The position numbers were made by a program, and so were the translations under genes. The notes under the pieces were generated by a model. The model was not told the DNA's origin, searched no databases, and worked only from the letters and a program-made list of their open reading frames with translations. From NCBI GenBank assembly GCA_021812825.1, contig JAKAMO010000021.1:1-30308 (forward strand): a stretch of 30,308 bases of DNA. The letters are read 5' to 3'. Numbering within the stretch: position 1 is the stretch's first letter; the number at the start of each line of letters is the position of its first letter. This document shows positions 10,386-17,943 of this stretch, piece after piece. This DNA is from a bacterium (lineage in GTDB: Bacteria; Elusimicrobiota; Elusimicrobia; Elusimicrobiales; UBA9959).

Positions 10386-10844
10386 TTAGAGTCCCTTGAA
10401 CAGGTTGGCCATCTCTATGGCGGAGACGGCGGCCTCGGCGCCCTTGTTGCCGTGCTTGACGCCAGCGCGCTCTATGGCCTGCTCGAGGTTGTCGGCGGTG
10501 ATGATGCCAAAGGCCACCGGCACCTTGTGCTTCATCGAGACCTGGGCTATGCCCTTGGCCGTCTCCTGCGCGACGAAGTCGAAATGGGGCGTGTCGCCCT
10601 TTATCACCGCTCCGAGGCAGATGATGGCGTCGTAATTTCCGGCGGCCAGCTTCTCGCATACCACCGGTATCTCGTAGGCGCCGGGAGTCCGGACCACGGT
10701 GACGTCCTTTACGTCGGCGCCGTGGCGCTTCAGAGCGTCGACGGCCCCGTCCAGCAGCCGCGACGTGATGAAGTCGTTGAAGCGCGAGACGATGATGGCG
10801 AACTTCATCTTCCCGGCGTTGAAACCGCCCTCTATTACCTTCAT
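10386..10844 (-). CDS. ribH: 6,7-dimethyl-8-ribityllumazine synthase
   Basis: This enzyme condenses 5-amino-6-ribitylaminouracil with 3,4-dihydroxy-2-butanone 4-phosphate to make the lumazine precursor of riboflavin. It has 152 residues, the usual size. The family's [16 protein letters not shown] and [12 protein letters not shown] motifs are present, with the catalytic-site His at H87. The ATG at 10844 has a clear GGAGG six bases upstream, 42 bp after the ribBA stop. The A-V-I-K-G-D-T-P-H form is that of icosahedral or pentameric RibH enzymes. Which one cannot be told here. Confidence 0.96.
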   Translation of the reverse strand: MKVIEGGFNAGKMKFAIIVSRFNDFITSRLLDGAVDALKRHGADVKDVTVVRTPGAYEIPVVCEKLAAGNYDAIICLGAVIKGDTPHFDFVAQETAKGIAQVSMKHKVPVAFGIITADNLEQAIERAGVKHGNKGAEAAVSAIEMANLFKGL

Positions 10845-10886
10845 GATAGACCTCCGAACATGGATTAGACTGCGCTGAATCTTAAG

Positions 10887-12095
10887 TTACTTGGATGTGA
10901 ACAGGTGCCCCAGCTTGCTGCGCTTGGTGCGCAGGTAGCGGGCATTGTGCCTGTTCGGCGGTATCACGAGCGGCACGCGCCCCACGATCTCCAGACCGTA
11001 GCCGCCCAGGCCCACTATCTTGCGCGGGTTGTTCGTGATCAGGCGCAGGCGGCGCAGGCCCAGATCGCAGAGTATCTGCGCGCCGATGCCGTAGTCCCGC
11101 AGGTCGGCGGCGAAACCCAGCGCCTCGTTGGCCGTCACGGTGTCGTAACCTTTGTCCTGCAGGCTGTAAGCCTTGATCTTGTTGGCCAGGCCTATGCCGC
11201 GGCCCTCCTGGCGCATATAGATGACGGCGCCGGCGCCCTCCCTGGCTATCATCTTCATGGCGGCGTGCAGCTGGGGGCCGCAGTCGCAGCGACAAGAGCC
11301 GAACACGTCCCCGGTCAGACACTCGGAATGGACGCGCACCAGCGCCGGGTCGCCTATCCTGCCGAAGGTGAGGGCGGCGTGCTCCATGCCGGTGAGACGC
11401 TCGCGGTAGATAGTGATGGCGAAGCGGCCGAACTCCGTCGGCAGATCGGCCGAGGAGGTCTTCTCGACCAGAGATTCCTTGCGGCGGCGGTACTCTATAA
11501 GCGAGGCTATCGTGCCGATCTTCAGCCCGTGCCGGACGGCGAAGCGCAGCAGCTGGGGCATGCGCGCCATGGACCCGTCCGGATTCATGATCTCGCAGAT
11601 GACCCCGGCGCCGGACAGGCCGGCGAGGCGCACCAGGTCGGTACAGGCCTCCGTGTGGCCGGCGCGCGCCAGCACGCCGCCGGGGCGGGCTTTGAGAGGG
11701 AAGATATGGCCGGGGCGGGTGAGGTCTCCGGGGATGGCGGCCGCGTTGGATAGCACCTTGATGGTCCGGGCGCGGTCCGCGGCCGAGATGCCGGTGGTCA
11801 CGCCTTTCGAGGCGTCCACGGAGATCAGCCAGTTGGTGCGGTAGGGATCCTTGTTCTCCCGCTCCATCTGGAAAAGGTCCAGCGCCTCGGCCCTGTCGCC
11901 GGTGAGAGGGGCGCAGATCAGGCCCCGGCCGTACCTGGCCATGAAGTTGATCTTCTCGGCCGTGGCGAAGCGGCCGGCCATCAGCAGGTCGCCCTCGTTC
12001 TCGCGGCCCTCGTCGTCGGTGATGACCACCATGCGGCCGCGCCTGATATCGGAAACTATGTCTTCTACCGGTGAGAACCTGTTCTTTTTAGCCAT
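10887..12095 (-). CDS. ribBA: bifunctional 3,4-dihydroxy-2-butanone-4-phosphate synthase / GTP cyclohydrolase II
   Basis: This enzyme makes both precursors of riboflavin: the butanone phosphate from ribulose 5-phosphate, and the pyrimidine from GTP. It has 402 residues. The DHBP synthase domain (about 8-205) has D-D-E-G-R-E-N-E-G-D-L at 27-37 and G-H-T-E-A at 146-150. The cyclohydrolase II domain (about 210-395) has the zinc ligands C259, C270 and C272, followed by R-Q-E-G-R-G-I-G-L and N-N-P-R-K. The frame is open a further 54 codons upstream to 12257, but that part overlaps the FMN riboswitch and terminator. The ATG at 12095 starts at the usual place for the family and directly follows the terminator U-tract. 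The only Shine-Dalgarno-like bases (AGGG) lie in the 3' arm of the terminator stem. Confidence 0.95.
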   Translation of the reverse strand: MAKKNRFSPVEDIVSDIRRGRMVVITDDEGRENEGDLLMAGRFATAEKINFMARYGRGLICAPLTGDRAEALDLFQMERENKDPYRTNWLISVDASKGVTTGISAADRARTIKVLSNAAAIPGDLTRPGHIFPLKARPGGVLARAGHTEACTDLVRLAGLSGAGVICEIMNPDGSMARMPQLLRFAVRHGLKIGTIASLIEYRRRKESLVEKTSSADLPTEFGRFAITIYRERLTGMEHAALTFGRIGDPALVRVHSECLTGDVFGSCRCDCGPQLHAAMKMIAREGAGAVIYMRQEGRGIGLANKIKAYSLQDKGYDTVTANEALGFAADLRDYGIGAQILCDLGLRRLRLITNNPRKIVGLGGYGLEIVGRVPLVIPPNRHNARYLRTKRSKLGHLFTSK

Positions 12096-12124
12096 AAAAA
12101 AAGCCCTGAAGTTCTCTTCAGGGC
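12096..12124 (-). terminator. riboswitch-controlled intrinsic terminator in the ribBA leader
   Basis: Reading the - strand, GCCCTGAA (12124-12117), loop GAGAAC, and TTCAGGGC (12110-12103) form a perfect 8-bp stem followed by seven T (12102-12096). The next three bases are the ribBA ATG. This is a textbook intrinsic terminator placed unusually close to the start codon. Its 5' arm (GCCCTGAAG, 12124-12116) is also exactly complementary to nine bases of the riboswitch 5' strand (12330-12322), which would be the antiterminator pairing when FMN is absent. Confidence 0.88.
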
Positions 12125-12213
12125 CGGAGGGGATTCGTCCGCGGGCCGTACAACGGCGCGCGTCGGAGCGGTCGCTGGCATAAACGCCATCACCGGTCGC
12201 GATTGCTTCCCGT

Positions 12214-12333
12214 GTCCTTCTTTCATCCGGACTATACCGTCGACTCCGGAGTTTCACCGGATCTGCCTCGGCCGCCAGGCCTTGGCTTGCGGGTTATACC
12301 GCCGGTGGGGAATTTCACCCCGCCCTGAAGGAC
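12214..12333 (-). promoter_or_regulatory. FMN riboswitch (RFN element)
   Basis: Read on the - strand, this matches the conserved RFN layout. P1 is GTCCTTC (12333-12327) with GAAGGAC (12220-12214). The 5' core is AGGGCGGGGTGAAATTCCCC followed by ACCGGCGGTA. Further core blocks are GATCCGGTGAAACTCCGGAG, then CGACGGTATAGTCCGGATGA. It lies between the promoter and ribBA and senses FMN, the end product of the pathway, to repress the operon. The GC-rich variable stem is GCCTGGCGGCCGAGGC. Confidence 0.97.
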
Positions 12334-12342
12334 TGCTGGGAT

Positions 12343-12371
12343 ATTATATCACTTTCAGAAGCAGTTGCCGA
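12343..12371 (-). promoter_or_regulatory. sigma-70-type promoter of the rib operon
   Basis: On the - strand, the -10 box is TATAAT (12348-12343, 6/6 consensus), the spacer is 17 bp, and the -35 box is TCGGCA (12371-12366, 4/6). The predicted transcription start is about 12336, just before the riboswitch P1. The -35 box and most of the spacer lie inside the 3' end of the upstream surface-protein gene, which runs in the same direction. Confidence 0.8.
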
Positions 12372-15300
12372 CGCCCTTCGAGCCGGCCAGCGCCCACTGC
12401 CCGGCCGCCGTGCCGGTGGAGACGCAGAGGTCGCTGATGCTGGAGTTGAAGACCACCGCGCCCACGGCGGGCGGCGAAGCCGCCTGCAGCTGGGCCGTGG
12501 TCATGGAGCGGGGCTGCCAGTAGCCCTCAGCGGTGAAAGTGGACTTGGAGGTCCCGGAGCCGAACTGGGCGGAGCCGTTCACGTCCAGCCTGGCCTGCGG
12601 CGAGGAAGCGCCGATGCCGACGTTCCCGTAGTTGGTCACGACCAGCGTGGAGCCGATGACCGAGAAGGCGGTCTGCGTTCCGGACAGGCCGCCGCCCTCC
12701 ACGGTAAGCGAGGAACGGAATACGCCAAGCCCGGCCACGTCCAGCTTGGCCTGCGGAGCCCCGGTGCCCACGCCGGTATAGCCGGTGCCGGTGCTGACAT
12801 AGAACGAAGCTATCGTGCGGTCGGCCCCTACGAGGAAGCTGCCCGCCGAGTGCAGCCCTTCCACCGGGCTGCCCGTCCCTACGCCGGTGTAGCCGGTGGC
12901 GGTGCTGACGTAGAGGCTGGCCGCTGCGCGGTTGGCGCCGACCAGCATGCTGGAGGCCACGTGCAGGCCTTCGGCCGGCGCGCCCGTGCTGACGCCCACG
13001 TAGGGGTATAAGCCGGAGGCGTTGCCGGTGGACACGTAGAACGCGGGGGACTTGCCTTCGCCGCTGACGGTCATGTTCGTTAGGACATGGAAGCGGGAAT
13101 TCGGCACGAAGCTCGAGAGGGCGGAACCTATAATGAAGGAGCCGTTATCAGCCGCATTACTGCCCTTTATCCGGAATACCTGCAGACCGTCGTTCAGAGA
13201 GGTGGCGTAAGAGCGGTATACCAGGTCGCGCTCGCCTGACTTCATTCCTAGCACGCCTTTCTGCGTCGCTACGCCCTCGTCCCAGCGTATGTAGGAGCTG
13301 CCGGCGACGTCGGGGAAAAGCTGAAGGACCACGTCGTTTCCGCCCTTATTGTCTATGCGCGCCACGCCCTTGACGTGAAGCTCGGTCGTGGGATTGAACA
13401 GGTCCCCGATGGCCACCCTGGAGTTGACGTAGACGGCCGTGCTGAAGATCACGGCGTCGTACAGGCCCCCGGCTCTGGCGGTAACGGTGGCGATGTCGAG
13501 TATGCCGGGCAGAGCGGCGGTCTGGAGGTTGGTCAGGCCGGAGCCGTCGCCGAAGAAGCCTCCCTGCGCGGTTATGGAGGAGACGGCGAGGACGTCGCCG
13601 TTAACGGTAAGGGTGTGCGACTGGGTGGTGGTGCTGAGCGAGACCCTGCCGGTCTGCGTGCTGACGAAGAGCACCGCGCGCGCCGAGGAGCTGCTGACAA
13701 GCAGGCTGGTCAGCACGTGGAAACGCTCGCGCGGCTGGTTCTGCGGGGAGGAGTCCGTGCCGATGCCGAAGTTCCAGCTGGCGTTGTTGTCGGACGTTAT
13801 CCTGAAGACCTCGCTGCCCCCGTTGTACGGGTCTGTTCCCATGGCCCTGTAGATCAGGTTGCGGGAGCCGGGGGCGTAGCCGAAGACGCCCTGGGCCGAA
13901 CCGTTGACGAAAAGCGAACCCGGATCGGCCCAGCGTATATAGTTATAGCCGTTGTTGGCCGTCATGAGCAGGTTGGCGTCGCCGCCGGCCGGCAACGTAT
14001 TGGTGATGGCCAGCCTCTCCTGCACGTCAAGAGGGGCGGTCGGATCGAGCTGATGCACCCCGACGTAGCCGGTGGTGGTCACCACCAGGTTGTATTGCGT
14101 CTGCGTCCCCACGGTCAACGCGTACTTGCTGGAGTTCCCGTAAGAGGTGACCGTAAGGCTGCTCCCGAGCACGGTGAAGTTGCCGGTGACGGTATCCCCG
14201 GTCCTCAGCAGCCTGGCGGGGTCGTTCCCGGTCACATTGGTAAGCTGCGAGCCGTTGCCGACGAAATACGGGGCGTCCACCACTCCGGCGCGGACCTTGA
14301 TGCCGCTGGCCGTGTCGACGCTGTACGTCGTGGCTACGTCCCAGCCCCAGAAGGTGCCGGAAGTCGCGGTCACGTTGTAGAAAGTCCCGGTGCCGTTCGT
14401 GGCGTTCACCGCCGAAGCGTAGATCGCCCCGGCCGCGGTGACGCTGGAAGCGGAGTAGATGCCGCCGCTGTTCACCGTCAGGGCGTGGGTATAGGGGGCT
14501 CCGCCCACGGCCACCTTTCCTCCGGAAACTGTCAGCGTGGACCCTCCCACGGAGAAGGCGTTGCCCGTGACCGTCAGCGTGGCGCCAGATATCGTGAGCT
14601 GTCCGGTCATAGTATCGCCTGCTTTCAATACTTTCGAGGTGTCCGAGGAGACGACGTTCAACAGGCCGCGGCCGTCGCCGTAGAAATAGCCCGCCGTGTA
14701 GACGTTGGAGCTGAAAAACACCCCGCCGTAATACGCGGCCGAGGCGGACGAAACGGTCACGTTGGGCCCGAACTTGACCGCCGGCGTATAGAGACCGTTA
14801 GGGGAGGTCACGCTGAGCGTGGACCCGGCCAGCGTGAGAGGCCCGGTCATCGTATCTCCGGCGCTGCGCAATATGCCGGACAGCGTGGTGCCGTCTCCGT
14901 AATAGGAGCCGCCGGAGACCTGGCCGAGGCCGTTGACCTTGAAGAGCTGGCTGGTCCCGGTGGAGACCAGCAGCAGGTCGCCGGTCGCGCCGGCCGCGGA
15001 CGAGACGTGCAGCCTTGCCAGCGGCGCCGAGTTGCTTTCGCCGATCCCCACGTTGCCGGGGTTGATCGTGTAGATGTTGATGCCTGAGATGTCCCACATC
15101 GTGAACGCCGCGGCGCGCGTCTGGATGGAGCCGTCGGGGAACTTGAAGCCGCCGGTGGAGCTCTCTACGATGCCGGCCACGGCCAGCGTCTGGCCGGGCG
15201 AGATGCTGCCTACGGAGATGCCGCCCTCTACGAACAGGTTGGTGGAGATGGTGATGGCCCCGTTAGCCGTATACGGCAGGGCGCCTATCGTGTCGGCATA

Positions 15301-15777
15301 GAAGACCGGGGTGGCCACGCTGGCGGTGGTGGCGTACACGGAGCTGAAGGCGTACGGGGACGACTGCAGCTTGACGCGCGGGGACATGGCCTCGAAAGGT
15401 CCTGCGCAATCGCCGTCGGCGTCCACCTGGATCTCCAGCCAGAGGCCGTCGTTCTCGGAGAAGATGGAGGCCGGGACGCCGCCGGCGGTGCCGGAGCCTA
15501 TCTCCACGTCGTAGCGGCCTTTGGTCACCTTCACGTCGCAGCGGGTCTCGGAGAAGAGCTGGCCGGTAATGCCGGTGGGGGAATTGTAGATCCGGAACTT
15601 GAAATCCTGCGGGGTCTCTACCGGCAGGTTGGTCACCTTGCTTATCAGGTAGCCCTGGTAATGTATGGTGGGGGTGATGACGCAGGAAGCGGGGGACGCC
15701 CAGAAGGCCAGCAGCGCTCCGAGCAGGGCCGCTCTGGCGGCTCCGGGGGTTTTTGAAGGTGCGTGACCGTGGTTCAT
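12355..15777 (-). CDS. large secreted repeat-built surface protein
   Basis: This is a 1140-residue protein with an N-terminal signal peptide (hydrophobic about 15-32) and no other membrane segment. After an N-terminal beta domain (about 38-150, H-Y-Q-G-Y-L...) it is Ser/Thr/Gly/Val rich and repetitive. Four short motifs like F-x-G-D/N-G-x-x-L-x-x occur (e.g. F-F-G-D-G-S-G-L-T-N), several T-G-x-L/F-T-x-x-G-x-T/S-L-T/S-V-T blocks, and N-V-G-I-G-x-x-x-P-x-A-R-L-D/H-V blocks like those of phage tail fibres and adhesins. Two related modules of roughly 100 residues carry Y-I-R-W near 612 and 828, and a ~37-42 residue repeat runs from about 905 to 1020. It has no sorting-type C-terminal domain. The ATG has GGAGGAA just upstream, 14 bp after the previous gene. 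The likely role is an extracellular fibre or adhesin; the exact function is unknown. Confidence 0.85.
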   Translation of the reverse strand: MNHGHAPSKTPGAARAALLGALLAFWASPASCVITPTIHYQGYLISKVTNLPVETPQDFKFRIYNSPTGITGQLFSETRCDVKVTKGRYDVEIGSGTAGGVPASIFSENDGLWLEIQVDADGDCAGPFEAMSPRVKLQSSPYAFSSVYATTASVATPVFYADTIGALPYTANGAITISTNLFVEGGISVGSISPGQTLAVAGIVESSTGGFKFPDGSIQTRAAAFTMWDISGINIYTINPGNVGIGESNSAPLARLHVSSAAGATGDLLLVSTGTSQLFKVNGLGQVSGGSYYGDGTTLSGILRSAGDTMTGPLTLAGSTLSVTSPNGLYTPAVKFGPNVTVSSASAAYYGGVFFSSNVYTAGYFYGDGRGLLNVVSSDTSKVLKAGDTMTGQLTISGATLTVTGNAFSVGGSTLTVSGGKVAVGGAPYTHALTVNSGGIYSASSVTAAGAIYASAVNATNGTGTFYNVTATSGTFWGWDVATTYSVDTASGIKVRAGVVDAPYFVGNGSQLTNVTGNDPARLLRTGDTVTGNFTVLGSSLTVTSYGNSSKYALTVGTQTQYNLVVTTTGYVGVHQLDPTAPLDVQERLAITNTLPAGGDANLLMTANNGYNYIRWADPGSLFVNGSAQGVFGYAPGSRNLIYRAMGTDPYNGGSEVFRITSDNNASWNFGIGTDSSPQNQPRERFHVLTSLLVSSSSARAVLFVSTQTGRVSLSTTTQSHTLTVNGDVLAVSSITAQGGFFGDGSGLTNLQTAALPGILDIATVTARAGGLYDAVIFSTAVYVNSRVAIGDLFNPTTELHVKGVARIDNKGGNDVVLQLFPDVAGSSYIRWDEGVATQKGVLGMKSGERDLVYRSYATSLNDGLQVFRIKGSNAADNGSFIIGSALSSFVPNSRFHVLTNMTVSGEGKSPAFYVSTGNASGLYPYVGVSTGAPAEGLHVASSMLVGANRAAASLYVSTATGYTGVGTGSPVEGLHSAGSFLVGADRTIASFYVSTGTGYTGVGTGAPQAKLDVAGLGVFRSSLTVEGGGLSGTQTAFSVIGSTLVVTNYGNVGIGASSPQARLDVNGSAQFGSGTSKSTFTAEGYWQPRSMTTAQLQAASPPAVGAVVFNSSISDLCVSTGTAAGQWALAGSKGVGNCF

Positions 15778-15791
15778 AGTTCCTCCGCTCG

Positions 15792-17408
15792 CTATCTGAC
15801 CACCACTATGGTGCCGTTGTAGACCTTGGAATCGCCTTCCAGCTGGTAGATATAGACGCCGCCCGGCACCACCTGGCCTCCGGCTTTCGCGTCCCAGACC
15901 AGGGAATTGGCCACCGGGCCGGGCTTCATCGTCGCCACGAGGGCGCCGTGCAGGTCGAAGATCCTGCCCTTGATGTGCTTTTCCTCGGGGTTGTCGAAGA
16001 TGAACACCATCGTATCATTTTTCCCGTCGCCGTTAGGAGTTATCAGACGGTTCAGCAGGCCGGCTCTGTCGGCGCTGAACGCGCCGGTCCGCTCGGTGAG
16101 GCGCAGCTGATAGCGGCCGAGCAGGCGGGTGGAGAGCTTTACGCTGTGCTCGGTCTCGTTGACGACGCCGAACATCTGCAGCCAGCGCGACCCGTTGAAA
16201 TAGTACATGCTGAGCGCCTTGGCGTCGGTAGCTCCGGAGGGGACTATGGAGCCGCCCGCTTTGGAGTAGTACATCTTCAGCGTGCCCTCCTTCTCCAGCT
16301 GGAAGAGCGGGTCCGGGCGCAGGCCGCCGCGGTAGGCGGAGAACTCGACCGACTTGACCACGCGGCCGGTGAGGTCCGCCTGGTGCGTGGAGATCTCCAG
16401 CGTATAGACGTCCATGGGGTCCACGGAGGAGGAGAAGAAGGAGCCGGTGCCCTCCTGCGGCACCTCGAAGATGCTCTGGTTGTCGGGGGCCAGGAAGTAC
16501 AGCCCCCCGCTGTCGCTGGACCTTGCGTACGACGGGAACGAGAGGCCGGCCTGGTTCATGGCCCTGGCATGGTAGTAATAGGGGTCCGCGGTAGGGACTA
16601 TGTCCGTCCAGGTGAGCGTGTCGGTGGAGACGTCGGCTATCTGGACCCACTCGGCGTCGGCCGGCGCGGTGGCGCGGTACACCTCGTAGCGCTTGACCTC
16701 GTAGGGATAGGACGGGTGGAAGCGGTCGTCGAAGGCTATACGGTTCTGGTAGCCGGCCGGCGGGATCCAGGTCATCGTCACGGCGTTACCGCTGCGCGAC
16801 AGCTTGAAGTTCATCGGCGCGAGCGGGACCAGCGCGAACGCCGCCGCCGGGTTGGAGAGCTCGGAGCGTATGGAATGCCCGTTCAGCGTCTCGAGAGCGA
16901 AATAATAGGTGGTGCCGGCGTTGAAACCCTCTATGATCCTGGTCTCGCCGGCGCCGGGTGCCTGCGGGTCCCAGGCCTGCACGAACGAGGAGGCGGAATA
17001 GAAACCGTCGTCGCTGGTGATGAACCCGACGGTGCTGTAGCGCAGTATGTAGTACTCCACAGGCTCCGCGGCCCGGCTGGCGTCGGCGGAGGGGGCGGTC
17101 CAGGTGAGGCGTATGGAATAGCTGGACACGATGACCGGCGTCAGGTCGAAGACCGGGGCTGGCACTGGGAAATAGGACAGCCTGCCGGACCTGCCTATAA
17201 GCGCGGAGGTCCCAGCGCTGGAGACCACCAACTCTTCCACCGAAGCGGCCTGCTCGAAGTTGGGGGAGATCATGTACTGCGACCCTTCGTCGTAGCGCCC
17301 GCTGACGTCGATGAACGTGGACGAGGCGAGCCGGGCCCCGAACGACGGCGCGGCCGGCACGAGCGCCGCCAGCAGCAGCGCGGCGATGACCTTTCCTGTA
17401 TTCCTCAC
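15792..17408 (-). CDS. secreted fibronectin-III-like protein with FlgD/gliding-type C-terminal domain
   Basis: This is a 538-residue exported protein. The signal peptide is V-R-N-T-G-K then a hydrophobic stretch ending near P-S-F-G-A (residue 25). Two fibronectin type III-like regions follow (about 105-215 and 218-315; W-T-A-P and W-I-P-P strands, Y-Y-F-A-L-E-T and Y-Y-Y-H-A-R-A ends). The C-terminal 85 residues read L-I-T-P-N-G-D-G-K-N-D-T, then I-F-D-L-H-G, V-P-G-G-V-Y-I-Y-Q-L and a final K-V-Y-N-G-T-I-V-V-V-R. That fold is shared by FlgD-like and type IX sorting/gliding C-terminal domains. I choose the GTG at 17408 because the longer frame (ATG at 17480) puts 24 residues before the signal peptide and covers the promoter. 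There is no ribosome site, and a -10 TATAAT ends 7 bp upstream, suggesting a leaderless mRNA. Confidence 0.85.
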   Translation of the reverse strand: MRNTGKVIAALLLAALVPAAPSFGARLASSTFIDVSGRYDEGSQYMISPNFEQAASVEELVVSSAGTSALIGRSGRLSYFPVPAPVFDLTPVIVSSYSIRLTWTAPSADASRAAEPVEYYILRYSTVGFITSDDGFYSASSFVQAWDPQAPGAGETRIIEGFNAGTTYYFALETLNGHSIRSELSNPAAAFALVPLAPMNFKLSRSGNAVTMTWIPPAGYQNRIAFDDRFHPSYPYEVKRYEVYRATAPADAEWVQIADVSTDTLTWTDIVPTADPYYYHARAMNQAGLSFPSYARSSDSGGLYFLAPDNQSIFEVPQEGTGSFFSSSVDPMDVYTLEISTHQADLTGRVVKSVEFSAYRGGLRPDPLFQLEKEGTLKMYYSKAGGSIVPSGATDAKALSMYYFNGSRWLQMFGVVNETEHSVKLSTRLLGRYQLRLTERTGAFSADRAGLLNRLITPNGDGKNDTMVFIFDNPEEKHIKGRIFDLHGALVATMKPGPVANSLVWDAKAGGQVVPGGVYIYQLEGDSKVYNGTIVVVR

Positions 17409-17526
17409 GAGTAAGATTATACCCGGGGCATGCGACCAAAATATTACGAACAGATTACTTTTCGACGGGCAAAATTCCATAAATCCGCAACAAAACAGTC
17501 ACAAGTGAAAAGTAAAATAAACCTGT
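17409..17526. promoter_or_regulatory. divergent promoter region between the two secreted-protein operons
   Basis: This 118-bp AT-rich spacer separates outward-facing operons. On the - strand TATAAT (17421-17416) lies 7 bp before the GTG at 17408. On the + strand TAAAAT (17513-17518) lies 8 bp before the ATG at 17527. Neither gene has a Shine-Dalgarno sequence and I see no good -35 box on either side, so both look like leaderless transcripts, perhaps under an activator. Confidence 0.55.
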
Positions 17527-17934
17527 ATGAAGTGCCCGTACCGCGCTCTCTGCCTGCTGGCCGCCGCCGCTCTGGCGCCGGCTTCCGCTTTTGCGGCCGC
17601 CTCGGCGCTGGGCGAGTCGAAGGCCATGAGCCGGCTGGTGACCCCCAACGGCGACGGCAGGAACGACACCTTCATCTTCCGTTGCCACAATCCGCGGGAC
17701 TCCGCCATAGAAGCCAGGATCTACGATCTCCACGGGGGGGAAGTGGGCAAGATGCGGCTCAGACAGCGCTCCAACGGTTCAGACCCCTTCGCCGGCAGGG
17801 ACGACGCTTCCGGCATCTATTACGATCTCGAATGGGACCCGAACTCCGGCGCGAAGGTCCCGGGCGGCGTTTACATGTACCAGATCACGGTGGAGACCAA
17901 GGTCTACAAGGGAACGGTCGTAGTAATAAGGTAA
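17527..17934 (+). CDS. small secreted protein made almost only of a FlgD/gliding-type C-terminal domain
   Basis: This 135-residue protein has a signal peptide (M-K-C-P-Y-R then hydrophobic, ending near A-F-A-A, residue 24) and one domain of about 105 residues. The domain has R-L-V-T-P-N-G-D-G-R-N-D-T, I-Y-D-L-H-G, W-D-P-N-S-G, V-P-G-G-V-Y-M-Y-Q-I and the ending K-V-Y-K-G-T-V-V-V-I-R. It is clearly a paralogue of the C-terminus of the divergent 538-residue protein. Such domains are used in other bacteria as type IX secretion sorting signals. Here the domain stands alone with no visible cargo, so it may be structural. The PorV-like gene starts 9 bp downstream. Confidence 0.85.
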   Translation: MKCPYRALCLLAAAALAPASAFAAASALGESKAMSRLVTPNGDGRNDTFIFRCHNPRDSAIEARIYDLHGGEVGKMRLRQRSNGSDPFAGRDDASGIYYDLEWDPNSGAKVPGGVYMYQITVETKVYKGTVVVIR

Positions 17935-17943
17935 GACAAGGCT

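Noticed and set aside
12096..12257. In-frame upstream extension of ribBA (54 codons)
   Set aside because: It covers the terminator and part of the FMN riboswitch, is Arg-rich, and has no family match. The ATG at 12095 fits the family N-terminus.
13375..15087. 570-codon open frame on the + strand
   Set aside because: It is a shadow of the repeat-built surface protein gene, caused by GC-rich codon use, with no ribosome site or recognisable domain.
15676..15690. Lipobox in the large surface protein (S-P-A-S-C near residue 33)
   Set aside because: Pro stands at the -3 position where a Leu-type residue is expected, so a lipoprotein signal is not supported. Ordinary signal peptidase cleavage is more likely.
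15948..17414. 488-codon open frame on the + strand
   Set aside because: It is antisense to the FN3-like secreted protein, whose signal peptide and domains are clear. The shadow has low-complexity Gly/Arg/Glu composition.
17409..17480. Longer N-terminus for the FN3-like secreted protein
   Set aside because: It would bury the signal peptide behind 24 extra residues and place the start upstream of the TATAAT box.
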